Part shown: positions 47,798 to 60,508 of the stretch, piece after piece
How the letters are laid out: the number at the start of each line of letters is the position of its first letter
How positions within the stretch are numbered: the first letter of the stretch is position 1
Assembly: GCF_046630445.1 (NCBI RefSeq)
Contig: NC_092339.1
Span: forward strand, 58,868,001 to 58,932,000
Reading direction: 5' to 3'
Origin: Rutidosis leptorrhynchoides
Lineage: Eukaryota > Streptophyta > Magnoliopsida > Asterales > Asteraceae
DNA length: 64,000 bases
Program-made: the position numbers and the translations under genes
The notes under the pieces: model-generated
Databases searched by the model: none
Told to the model about the DNA's origin: nothing
What the model saw: the letters and a program-made list of their open reading frames with translations, nothing else

Positions 47798-48728
47798 TTC
47801 TTTTTAGACAAATGTTTTAAGGGTTCGTGAATCCAAGGCCAACCCTGCATTGTTCAGTATCGTCGTATGAATATTTTTACTACAAAATATTGTATTGTGA
47901 GTTTCATTTGCTCCCTTTTTAAATGCTTTTGCAATATATATTTTGGGACTGAGTATACATGCGCTGCTTTTATAACTGTTTTACGAAATAGACACAATTA
48001 CATGAAACTACATTCTATGGTTGGATTATCGAAAATGAATATCACCCTTTTAGCTTGGTAGCCTAAGAATTAGGGAACAGACCCCCTAATTGACGCGAAT
48101 CCTAAAGATAGATCTATTGGGCCTAACAAACCCCATCCAGGTTATGGATGCTTTAGTACTTCGATTTTATATACAAATGAGTGTACCTGTATATTTGGGG
48201 ATATTATATATGCATTTGTTAATGTCGGTTACCAGGTGTTCACCATATGAATGGATTTTTATACAGATGAGTGTTCCTGTATTATAATTTTTGCAGATGA
48301 GTGTTCCTGCAGTTTATAAATAATCTGAAATCTTGTGGTCTATTAAAATATTGAAATGATTGTTATGATAAACCTATGAACTCACCAACCTTTTGCTTGA
48401 CACTTTTAAGCATGTTTATTCTCAGGTATGAAAGAAATCTTCCGCTGTGCATTTGCTCATTTTAGATATATTACTTGGAGTCATTCATGACATATTTCAA
48501 AAGTCGTTGCATTCAAGTCGTTGGGTTCATCAAGATTATTATTAAGTCAACTATAGTTGGATATATTATGAAATGGTATGCATGCCGTCAACTTTCGATG
48601 TGATGAAAGTTTTGTCTTTTAAAAACGAATGCAATGTTTGTAAAATGTATCATTTAGAGGTCAAGTACCTCGCAATGAAATCAACTATTGTGAATCATTT
48701 ATAATCGATATGAACGGGTCCTTTCAGT

Positions 48729-48740
48729 TGGTATCAGAGC
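48729..48740 (+). other. Primer-binding site, initiator Met-tRNA type (family A)
   Basis: TGGTATCAGAGC two bases after the LTR end at 48726. Confidence 0.9.
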
Positions 48741-49155
48741 GCTGGTCTTAGCGAACCAGGTCTTGCATTAGTGTGTCTAACTAGTAGTTGTTAAGATGCA
48801 TTAATGAGTCTGGACTTCGACCTTAGCTGCATGTCAAAAGTTTTGCTTATAATTTCTAGTCGGAAATTATCTGCATACCATCCTTAGGAATTTACCTGCT
48901 TATCATTCTTAGTCTAGACACATCTTACTGCATTGATTGCATGAATAGTGTATGGACAAAAATTCCTATCTTAGCGTATCTGCTAATTCACATCTTAGCG
49001 TATCTGTTACTGTAAACTTTGCCTGACATATTCCGTAAATTCCTCCGTAATCTACGAAATCTTTTGTTCTATATATAGATATTCTATGTAATTAGAATAC
49101 CATCCGATAGCCGAAATCATTTCATATCGAACAATCCTTTATTCAACCGTACGAA

Positions 49156-49677
49156 ATGGAACTCGCCACTAGTTCAAGTCCCTCGGATTCCGATATAGAG
49201 TTTCACTCAAGCTCCGAAAGCAGTGTGACCGGAATGGATCAACCAATCAGTCATCATCTATTCTGGATGAATTGGGGATGAGTTCGTAGTCTACTTAATC
49301 ATTGGAGATAAGAAGAAGGTGATCCCTTTCATCTACCACATTTCTCTCTTGGCGAAGAACCTGAAGCACTTACCGGCGAACCTGTTCGTAATACCATTTT
49401 CTCTCTCATTTCCAGGGTATCTCGTCATGATTATATACTATCTCAAATTTTAGATCTTATTCATCCGCTCGTCCGAACGGACAATCATCCCGGTGTAATA
49501 GAAGAAGTCAACGAGCTTCGCGCTCTAGTAGTGACTTTGGAAAATGTGATGCACAACTTGCAGGCATCACAGACAGCACCACCAGCATCAGCACCAGTAC
49601 CATCAACAACCACATCCGCACCGCAAACCTCAACTTCACAATCTGTCCCACGAGCATCAACATCGTACGCACCATAG
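49156..49677 (+). pseudogene. Gag-like relic of family A
   Basis: From the ATG at 49156 the frame reads MELATSSSPSDSDIEFHSSS, stops at TGA 49279-49281 and TAA 49309-49311, and continues in the same frame with FSLGEEPEALTGEPVRN, RVSRHDYILSQILDLIHPLV, EEVNELRALVVTLENVMHNL and a Pro/Thr/Ser-rich tail ending TAG at 49675-49677. The Ser-rich start and helical segment resemble the N-terminal part of gag in related plant Ty3/gypsy elements. No zinc knuckle follows. Confidence 0.5.
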
Positions 49678-52524
49678 ATACCAAGGAGTACTAATAAAAA
49701 TCAACGATGAAGTATTGATTCATAACTTCATTGGAGAACTATTAGGTGGCGATTATGTAATCTCTAAAGTCTTAGAGATTATTTATTCTAGCTCAAACCG
49801 AAAAGCAAATGAGATTAATATCATATTAACTCATTAAATCCATGATTACATCTGAAGAAAATATATATGTATATATGTTTTAATAAAGACTGTAATTAAA
49901 AATTCTTTTGTACAAACTGTTAATGGTGAAAATATTTTAACGGGTAGGTAATACCCTAGGAATATTTAGATTTCACATTAATAAGTTACATCGTACATTC
50001 TTCGAATCTGATTCAACAGTCATTTACTATCCTACTTACATCCACAAGATATATGAATCCGTTCACCACAAAATAACCATTTTCATTCAATTTCATATTT
50101 GGATTTTGACTTACCAGAATCCAACAAGTGGCATAATGAAGAAAACATTGGACAAAATAAAATTTGTTAGAAACAAACAAATTAACTATGAGAAATTTTG
50201 TTAAGAATCCACGCTAACAAAATCCTAGCTAACTGTTCCTAGCTAACTGTTAATTCCTTATTACATTTATTTATCGCAATTTTATTTATCGTCATTTAAT
50301 TTCTGTTATTTATTTATGCACTTTAAATATCGTCGTATAAATCGGGACACATATACAATGTTTTGACATATCATATCGACGTCATCTATATATATTATTT
50401 GGAATAACCATAGACACTCTATATGCGGTAATGATCGAGTTAGCTATACAGGATTGAGGTTGATTCTAAAATAATATATATACTTTGAGTTGTGATCGAG
50501 TCTGAGACATGTATACAATGGGCCACGATATGTATTAATAAATTCAAATATTATATATTAAACTACATATGAATTATTGAATTACTAACTGTGGACTACT
50601 AATAGTGGACTACTAACATTGAACAATTAAAATGAATTAAAATATTGATTATAACATATGAAACTAAACATTTCTTCAAGTTTGCCACTTGATTTCATCT
50701 TAAACCTCATTTGTATCTTGACAATTACAATATGCGTCCAAACCTTTCATGATTCTTGAAAACACCTCAATCGAGAGGATGAACCAACCGCACTTCATCT
50801 ACGGAAAAAAAGATTGATGCATATAGTTATGCACCTGAAAAACTCTCAGAAACTGAGTAAACGTTTAACACGCAGCTGTGCTAATTCCTTTAGCTTTATT
50901 ATTACCGAAAATAATTTTTCAACTCCTATTCGAGATAGCCAATTTTGTCACAGCTCCAGCAAAATCAATTTCGACTTTTCATTCTGATTTGCCTTATCAT
51001 AAACTTGATATATACGTTTGTCCTTTCGTCATCGTTAACGGGGAACCTTTTATACCCCATCACATTAGCAGTAAACGTACCAACAACTCCACTACTCTTT
51101 GGCATAAGTCTCTCCGAAAAACCACTATTTTTGATTCATTGAAACCCTATCATATATCTATCTACATCTTGTAACAATAATTATCATATCAACTATCGGG
51201 AAGCTTAAATCACCAATCTCGAATCTCGCAACATTTCTACGTCAATAGTTATATGTATACATATAACATTTATCTCCTAGAATTATGATCTTCCATTCTA
51301 AAATTCTGAATAGCACTCAGCCTACGAATCAATACTCCGAATTCTAAAAAAACTGAATGAAGCAGCAAAAACTGTATACGACCTTAATAGTCGAAGGTAT
51401 AATGATAAAGATTAAGTGTGTTGGCAAAGCTCAGAAAAGTTGAAACTGGAAAACGGATTAAGCAAACCATGAAGGAGGCTGTGAATAAATCACAAAGACT
51501 AAATCTGCCTTCAAAGAATCCAAATGATTCAGTATATGTTGAAGTCTTTAACAAATACCTTGCTCCTGACTCTAACTCTTTACGGACAAATCTTCTTCAT
51601 CATCCATCAATATCAGAAATTCTAAGATATCATCGTATATTTCATTATAAATATCCTCGATATTTCTGAAGATATTTTCATAACTATTCGTATCTGAAAT
51701 CATCTATCTTTTCGCAATATCAGTGTTACATCATAAAGGAAACTGTTTTAGTTTTTAAAACTTGAAAAATTTGAATTTAAAATAGGAATGTTTTTGAAGT
51801 AGTGTTAGGAACTGAAGCATGGGTTAGTATAATATAATGACACTTGATCAATGTGATTATATTACAGTAAGTCATGCTGAGTTTCTAATGGGACTTGATG
51901 ATTCACAGACTATAACGTCATCATGTGCCATGTTACACGACTCTTACATTCTATCTAATCAATAAACATATCAAGAACATATTTTCTTGATAGTTCTATC
52001 TTTTCTCTTGAATTCTGATAATTTGACAAGTCAGATCGTGCTATTACAATTTCTCTCTTAGAACAATTACCATGTTCATCTCGAAATTCATATCTACGAA
52101 TTCTGGACCATTACTTGTGATACTTAATGGTAAGAAGCGAAAACAAAAGAATAGCAGGTATGAGCTATGGAAACAAGGAAACGAAGGGGATGGATTTATA
52201 GTAAAAATATCTACAGAGCAATCGAAATAGATTATTGCATTCAATCAAAGAGGATCCTAATTTTCGTAATTCCTGAAGAATCGAATCTTATAAAGATTAC
52301 GAAGATTTTCATTAAATCCCTCGAATTCCTGAAATAAACCGTGACTACGTCACGGGTTAAGACGAATTTTCATTTTCTCATTTCACTCTTTTGTGATAGC
52401 TTCATTCGTACTCTTCGAACAATCGAATTATTTTATCCATATTACTCAATGATGATAAAATTCTATTTATCAACTCATAATCGTCATGAAAACATTTTTA
52501 TCGTTAACCATGACGACCTCACTC
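49678..52524 (+). other. Non-coding internal region of family A
   Basis: AT-rich, no supported frame. At about 49937-49965 a ttttaacgggtaggtaatacc block resembles the ttaacgggtaggtac that precedes the 3' LTR, so the 3' end region may be partly duplicated. Confidence 0.5.
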
Positions 52525-52560
52525 AAATTTCGGGACGAAATTTCTTTAACGGGTAGGTAC
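52525..52560 (+). other. Pol-end inverted repeat and polypurine-tract region of family A
   Basis: AAATTTCGGGACGAAATTT at 52525-52543, then ctttaacgggtaggtac to the LTR edge. Plus-strand cDNA priming is expected here; no pure purine tract of usual length is present. Confidence 0.6.
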
Positions 52561-53269
<709 letters not shown>

Positions 53270-53511
53270 TGTTAGGACCCCTAAGTTGTATAGTGTTAAT
53301 GTGAAATAAGCTTAAATGATGGTTCCTTAGAAGAGGGCTATATAAGGAACCTAAGTAGTCCTAATTAGATAGCTATTGCATTGTAACTGAGTTCTAGAAG
53401 CTGTGGAATATAAATCTTGTCAATTCTCTCTAATACCGAATCTCCTTCACACCTACCGAATCTCATTCTAACTTGTCTTTTCTTCTAATTTCAACATGAT
53501 CTGACCTATCA
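53270..53511 (+). repeat. Ty1/copia 5' LTR (242 bp)
   Basis: Starts TGTTAGGACCCC, ends CTGACCTATCA. A TATA box ctatataagg is at about 53339. It is short compared with the other LTRs here, as is common in Ty1/copia. Confidence 0.8.
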
Positions 53512-53513
53512 TT

Positions 53514-53525
53514 TGGTATCAGAGC
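53514..53525 (+). other. Primer-binding site, initiator Met-tRNA type (Ty1/copia)
   Basis: TGGTATCAGAGC two bases after the LTR end. Confidence 0.9.
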
Positions 53526-54533
53526 TTCCAGGGAGTGATATTACATCACCAGATCGATCCAGAGATTGAAGAATACAGAATCTGAACACTTTCGGTATAT
53601 TGAATCAGATTCGGTATAATCGAATCTGATAATCTGACATTCAGATTCCTGTGATAAGTTCAGCGAAGGTGTATTAGGTTGATTAGAAAGAGTTTCAATA
53701 ATCATTACAGCTTTTTAATATCAATTTTGGAGAATCAAGTTGAATTTTAGAGTTCGTGGCTAAAACTCTCGGTATTCATCAATTACAGCTTGATTCTGTA
53801 GTTAAGTAAAGATTTGAGGTTTCAGTTGTGATTGTGAGGTGTTTAATCACATTTCTGACGGTTTAATTTCATCAATTCTTCATGTTTTGAAGATTTGATA
53901 CACATTCGGTATCGTAACTGCCATACCGAATTTGCTTCAAAGCTATTAATTCTCAATCAGTGTTGCAGATTGTGGTGTGTTTGTGATTCTATCACATTCG
54001 GTTTGGTCATACGTAGCTAATTGGTGTGATTTGAGAAAGGATTCATTTGAATTCTACGTTTTCATACTTAGACTCGGTATTGTCAACCGCTACAGTTGAC
54101 ATTCGGTATCCTATACATTCGGTATCTTTGATATTTTATTTGATACTAACTTGTTTCCTTGTGCAGCAAGGTTACAGAATCTAATTCAAAGGAATTGAAT
54201 TGTGTTTGAATTCAAATTCATACAGAATCTGACTACCGAGTCAGATACCGAATCAGGATCTCGATATCACTTAATTCATTGGTTTTAAGTGTTCTCAGGC
54301 TACAAGTCTTGTGGTTACCGAATCTATACTGAATATGGGTGTGTTACTTATATTTCTGATCAGTTTCTTATACAGAATCTGGTTTACCGAATCTACTACA
54401 GTACAGAATCTGTACCGAATCTGCTACAGTACCGAATTAGTTACCGAATCTGACATTTGTGTTAGATTGTTATGATTTTTCATCTTAGATTTGAGTAATA
54501 CCGAATCTTTACCGAATCTACCTCATTCTCAAG
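53526..54533 (+). other. Ty1/copia leader with repeated accgaatct words
   Basis: About 1 kb between primer site and gag. The words ttcggtat, taccgaatct and cagaatct recur more than 20 times in both orientations, so the leader can form many local pairings. No coding frame. Confidence 0.7.
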
Positions 54534-57500
54534 ATGTCTACTCAAGATACTTTGATCATTGGATCAGATTCCCGTCCTCCAGTGTTGTTTGATGGCAAGT
54601 ACACTCAGTGGCTTCACCGTATTACTCAGTACATAGACTACAAGGGTGAGAAAGCAAAGTACATATGGGCTTTTTTGAGAGATGGTCCAGTTGTAGATTA
54701 TCATCCAGATACTGGTATGCCAATTCCAGTCTATGAACTTTCTGGTGATAAACGTGAGAGAGCTCAGGGTGACATAGAGGTAAAGAACATTGTTATGCAA
54801 GCTATCCCATATGAGTTGTTTGAAAATGTTGATAGCAAAACAACAGCAAAAGATATATGGGATGAGATCAAATGACAGCAAGAAGGTTATGACATGTTAG
54901 ATGTTACTAAACTGAATAAGGCTCTGGGATTTTATGAAGATTTCAAGCAGGAACCTGATGAACCACTCAAGGATACCTACCGTCATTTCAATGGTGTTCT
55001 AAATGAGTTGAAACGGTGCAAGATCATAAAAGTAAATGCCGAAGTCAACAAGAAATTTCTCAAAAAGCTCAATGTTGATTGGCTTCCTTATGGAACCATT
55101 GTTCAATCTACCAAAGAGATTGACAAGTTGACTATTCATGAGCTTGTTGGAGTTCTTATGCATTACCAACCTGAAGTATCTAAACTTCAAGAAGGAAGTA
55201 AAGAGTCTTCTCCGGGCGATCCACTTGCCCTAATTGCCAAAAAGAAGAGCAAATCATTTATGACTTCTAAAAGCTTGTCCAAGAAAGTGCTTGTTGAAGA
55301 ATCAATTGATTCTGAAGAGTTGAATCTATCTGATGTTGATGATTCTCACCTTGAATTAGTCAAGATGGTAGCCATGTTCACAAAAGCCTTGAACAAATAC
55401 AAGTTCAAAGGCAAATCAAGCAATCAACGCAAGAATTCAGCGTCTTCCTCGTACTACAAGAAAGCTGATCAATCAAAACAACAACATCATGCTGATGATT
55501 CCAAGAAGGACGATTCAATCTATTTCAATTGTGGAAAAGCTGGTCATTACTCTCGTGAGTGCAAGATGCCTAAGAGGAAGGATGCAGCTTACTACAAGAA
55601 GAAAATGTTAATGGCTAAGATTGTAGAAACTGGGGGAGAACTGAAACCTGTTGATGACACTTGGTTTAACTGGACCGATGATTCAGATTCAGAGGTTGAA
55701 CATGCAAATGTTTGCAAGGTGAATAAGCTTATCAAACCTAAGGAAGCCATGGAGAATTCTGACTCAGCATCTGATGATGATGAGGTACAATCATCTGAAA
55801 TTCCACCTGGTTTTATCAAAGTGCAAAATGACATGATGAAGAATTTGGTCTCAATGTCAAAAGAAGTCAAAGGTTTAAAATCTGAAAACAAGCTTTTAAA
55901 AGATAAAATCAAACTTTTTGAGACTAAACCATCTTCATCTAAATCTCAATCGGAATTGCAAAGATTGACTGTCCAACTCAGCTCCACAGAAACTGAGTTG
56001 GAAGATCTTAAAAAATCAATTCATTCGATTAAAGTCGAAAGGACAGATTATCGTTTAAAATCGGAACGACTTGCAGAAAAAGTTCAATTTTTAGAAAAAG
56101 ATCTTTCTGATTTGAAAACTCAACATGAACCCACACTTTCAAAACTAAACAAGAAAATTATTCAATTGGAAAACACCATAATTGAAAAGAACTCTGAAAT
56201 CTCTTCATTGTCAAAAGAGTCTTTTCAAATGAAAGCACAACTTGCTCGATATGAGGAAAAACTCTATCGAACAGAGCAATCCAAAGCTATAATGAATATG
56301 GAACTTTCAAAACAAACGATTTTCATGAATAGACCAAAAATGATTCATGGTGAAAAGTGGGGGTTGGGTTATGAAGATCCTAAGATCTTAGATAATGCTT
56401 CTAAAAAGATTCCAGGATTATATCATTCTGATTACTTTCAAGCTGGTTTACCATCTCATTTTGTGCATGCTTCTGATGCTGATTTTGATGATATTATTGT
56501 TAATCGCAAATCTAGGAAATACCATCAAATTAGCTTAATGTATGAGAAAATTAATGCTAAAATGGGTAAATCAAATCCTGATTTTTTGAAGGAACTTGTT
56601 GAAACTGAAAAGAATATGCGACGTAAAAATTATGTGCCTAAGCGTAGACTGGTTTATATCCCAACACTCATGCTAGAGAAATACATTTTAATGCTTGAGA
56701 ATGAAGTGTTTAATAAACCTACTTCTAGCATTATTGCCATAGATGAGGTGTTTGATTAACCAACTTTTGATGTGAAACCAATTCTACCTGCTTTACCTGC
56801 ATGTTCTGATAATATTTTCTGTGAAGACCTAGCACATGAACTAACTGCCTTCTTTGAGACAGAATCCCTAGGTCAAACTGATTTAGATGTAAAGGTAGAA
56901 CCTCGAGATGAACCAAATGTTGAAAATGTGATAGAATTTGACACAACAATTAATGAATTTTATGAAAACATACCCGTTGTACGAAACTTGAAACGTATAT
57001 TAGGTATAGTTAAAAAGGAAAATGTTGATTTGCAACTTAAGTGTCAATCATTAGAACAAATGCTTGCTTTGTGTGATAAATTGCCTCCACTTCCTAGGAA
57101 AAAATGTACTTATGATTTTACGGAAGGTGAAGTGCTTGTTTCTGTAGAGGAATTATGTCTTGAAATTAAGAGCTTAAAACAAAAAATAATTCAACTGAAA
57201 CAGGCTAACACACTTAAGCAATCATCTACTGTTGAAACCAATGTGTCTGAATGTGTTGGTGGGATTCATAAGAAGGGGAAAGGAACAACAACATCTACGG
57301 ATGCAAAACCCATTACTATTTTTAAAAACCCATTATGTTCTCAATTTGGTAAACGTGTTTCAAAAGTTGCACCTTCAACACAATTTGTTGTCAAGAGAGT
57401 TCATTCTCAAAATAGTTCTGTGTTAACTGAAAAGATTCCTATGATTCTAATGTCAAATCAATCAAAGGAAAGTCTTTTAATGAAATCAGTCAAGTCAACA

Positions 57501-58134
57501 CAACACACGAGTCCAAAACCTGATTTGAGTGAGTATGATGCAAAAGAACGTAAAATAAAATTAGAAATTTTGCAAAATCAATCATCTCATATGTCAACTG
57601 AAAAGTTTGGACGTCTAACTAACAGAGGTGTTTTTCGTGTCACAGGTCATAATCCAAATTTGACTTACAAGTCTGTATGGGTTCCTAAGTCCATGACTAA
57701 GAAAGTAGCAACCAAACCAATGCAATCTGCTAGTCGACTTAGGAAATCATCTCATGTCTTTTGATTTTCATCTGTGAACAAAACATCTACTTGGAATAAG
57801 TTGTGTGTTAAGACTTCTGATAACGATGTAAAACTTGATATTGCATATGATGCTTCATGTAATGTGGTTTTAAATGATGCTTTATTGTCTAAATTGCATG
57901 ATGCTTTACGTGATTATCTCATTGTTGATCCAAAGTTTATTGTTGGTACAAACCGTAGAGGACCCAAGAAACTTTGGGTACCTAAACTCTAGGGAATTAA
58001 CGTTTACAGGGTTTCGACGTCTGTGTTTGGTATATCGATTCCGGTTGCTCTCGACACATGACGGGCGATAAATCCTTGCTTGTCAATTTCGTTGACAAAT
58101 TTCTAGGAACGGTTACTTTTGGAAATGATGAGAT
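54534..58134 (+). pseudogene. gag: Ty1/copia gag and start of protease, several lesions
   Basis: The ATG at 54534 starts MSTQDTLIIGSDSRPPVLFD, a copia-type gag start with SRPPVLFDGKYTQW. The frame is broken by TGA 54873-54875, TAA 56757-56759, TGA 57762-57764 and TAG 57990-57992, all in the same frame, so they are point changes. The core ends near 55200. The zinc knuckle at about 55524-55563 reads YFNCGKAGHYSREC: the first Cys is Tyr, so it cannot bind zinc normally. A long coiled coil follows (about 55830-56300). After a frameshift near 57995 the protease start WYIDSGCSRHMTGDKSLL is read at 58028. The reading ends at 58134 in an LTR. Large gag with GPKKLWVPK before protease suits Sirevirus-like elements. 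Confidence 0.8.
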
Positions 58135-58567
58135 TATAACGACCCTCATTTTTCCATTCTATATTTTCCTTATTAAATGCCCAACTATATAATTAAACTT
58201 AACAATTAAACTTTAATTAACGATTGCTAAGAATTATATTAATTAACTTTATGTAATAATTAACAAGTTAAGGAAAAGATAAAAGTAATGAGCTTATTAA
58301 CTTTCGTGAACAAATAAATAACTTTAAAACTTGTGTACTTAAACTTAGAAAATTAAGGAACCATTTAAGCTAAATTAAAGTGCAAGGACTAAAGTGAAAA
58401 AGTTCCATCCTAAACCCTTAAACCCTAGCCGATTTTAAGGAGGGTAAAATTACCCTTTTGTCCCTAAAATTTTCGGCCAAATCAAAGCCCCATAACCCCC
58501 TCTTCAAGCTAACTTGTTCTCTAAGTAAATCTAACCCTAAACCTAATTCTAGAATTTTCCTAACACT

Positions 58568-58582
58568 CCTATAAATAGAGGC
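58568..58582 (+). promoter_or_regulatory. Probable TATA box of the family E LTR
   Basis: cctataaatagaggc, a strong plant TATA context, 430 bases into the LTR and followed by a CT-rich leader-like stretch. Confidence 0.6.
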
Positions 58583-59138
58583 ATAACCTAAACCTTTTCA
58601 TTGTACCAAATCACAACAACAATTCTCTCTCAAATCTCTCCTCTCTCCCTCTCTAATTTTCGGCCAAAACCGAAAATTTCACCACCACCACCATCGAAAT
58701 CCACCACCACCTTCAAGGGTTTTTCAAGTGATCTTCAAGTTGTTCTTCGCGTTCTTCAAAGTTCTTCAAGAATCTTCAAGGTGTTCTTCAAATCTTTAAG
58801 GTTTTGATCATCATCTTCAAGTGTTCATCTACTTTTCTTGTTAGTCTTCATAGATCTTCATCAAGGTAAAACCCTAGATCCAAAACTCTTAAAGTTTATT
58901 TTCAATTCATGTTATATTCATAATCTTATTCATAATAGATCATATACATATATATTGTTCATGTAAATAAAATTAAAAATATATACATATACATACATAT
59001 GCGACGGTAAAAAAAAGGTTTTGTTTGATCTTTAAAACCTAGGTGATTAGATAAGAGATTTGTTTATGTTTAATTAAGGAAACAAAATATAAATATATAT
59101 ACATATACATAAATCGATACATATATATATATACGTGT

Positions 59139-59140
<2 letters not shown>

Positions 59141-59190
<50 letters not shown>
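59141..59190. repeat. (AT)n microsatellite in family E LTR
   Basis: About 25 AT units within a wider ATAC/ATAT-rich region (59080-59280). Confidence 0.9.
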
Positions 59191-59196
<6 letters not shown>

Positions 59197-60428
59197 CGGT
59201 TTACATATATAAAAATAAAAATAAAAATAAAGACTATATATATATATACACATATACGATATACATATATATACATAAACCCTAAACCTAACCCTAATTT
59301 ACTAAACCCTAATACATTAATTAAAACCCTAAAACCCTAATACTACTTTAATTAATTAAAACCCTAATCATTACCTAATCATTACTACACTAAACCCTAA
59401 ATCCTAAACATTTATTACAAAACCTTAATCATTAAATACTTTAATTAATTAAACCTAATTAATTAATGAAACCCTAATACTACTATTACTACTATATAAT
59501 ATTTATACACTATTACTATTACTAATACTTATAACCTACTACTTATATTATAACACATATAAACGTTTTAGGATATATATTGGATATATATAGATCTTCG
59601 AACTTTCTTGACGAATGGTTTCTATGAAAATCTAGGAGGAAGGGTTTGGATTTTTCGATTTAAAGGATCCTATAGCTCAAGCCCCTAGACCTGAAATGGC
59701 CATTCGAAGGGAAAGGGGTGATTGAAAGTATATCTAATATGGCAAATATCCTATAATGGAAACACTTTTAAATAGAAACTTTCTAATTATAAACTTACTA
59801 AAATGAGAAACTTACTAAAAATGGAAACTTTCTAAAAATAGAAACTTACTAGGAATGGAAACTTAGTAAAACGAATTACACTTGCATACTTAAACTTAAA
59901 TTTGGGCAAAACACTTAACTACTCTTAAATGTCCTTAGGTTGACTTTCTGCTCACGTTTGTCCAAACTTTCTATTCCGAGGAATAACTCTCTATCTACTT
60001 ACTAAGGTGAACTCATAGCACCTCTTACAATTGCGCAACTTATTTAACTTATTTGGGGTGAGACACATGCTGTTTTTACATTTTACAATTTAGACACAAG
60101 TGCCAACTGTTAAACTATGCTATACCTGGCTATGTCCTACTAAGTCCCTACAGTAATATTTTTAATTGCTCGTTGAATGCATGCTTAATTGATGTTATGC
60201 GAGGTGTATACGAAATAGTTATATTTTTATTGCAAAATACTATTAAATACGATACAATTTTACACAAGTTATTTATTTATTTATAGAGTGGATATACCTA
60301 AACCTTGCTACAACACTTATAGGCAGTGTACCTAATCATTAGAGTAGTGTAGTTTTTAGTAAGTCCGGTTCGTTCCACAGGGAGACGGCTTATTGCGTAC
60401 ACTATATTTTTAAACAATTATATTTGTA

Positions 60429-60430
<2 letters not shown>

Positions 60431-60505
<75 letters not shown>
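60431..60505. repeat. (AT)n microsatellite in Athila 3' LTR
   Basis: About 37 AT units. The first Athila LTR has only about 7 units here (near 10925-10939). Confidence 0.95.

Positions 60506-60508
<3 letters not shown>

Larger units (their letters stand above)
45989..48726 (+). repeat. 5' LTR of family A (2738 bp)
   Basis: Starts TGTGACGACCCGG and ends GGGTCCTTTCA. Contains (AT)n, a tRNA-like segment near 47730-47797, and the shared module at 48370-48490 (ctcaccaacc...ttgacactt...ttattctcaggt...cttccgctgtg). Confidence 0.85.
53270..58134 (+). mobile_element. Ty1/copia element, 5' part, disabled
   Basis: LTR 53270-53511, primer site 53514-53525, long leader, then a large gag and the start of protease (to 58134), where an LTR of another element begins. 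The rest of pol and the 3' LTR are absent. The large gag with a coiled-coil region suggests the Sirevirus-like (SIRE/Maximus) branch, but that is an inference. Confidence 0.8.
58135..60189 (+). repeat. Family E LTR, left part
   Basis: It starts tataacgaccctc (TG of an expected TGTAACGACCC changed to TA) inside the copia protease region. A TATA box cctataaatagagg lies near 58568. Transcribed-type sequence with ttcggccaaaaccg and many caccacc words follows. It is cut on the right by the Athila LTR at 60190. No primer site is present. Contains (AT)n at 59141-59190 and telomere-like ccctaa words at 59278-59410. Confidence 0.6.

Noticed and set aside
51418-51669. Plus-strand frame of 83 codons in the family A internal region
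   Set aside because: It begins with TTG and matches no gag or pol part I know; composition is like the surrounding non-coding sequence.
59278-59410. ccctaa words as an interstitial telomere
   Set aside because: The units are scattered, irregular and mixed with aattaatt, inside an LTR.
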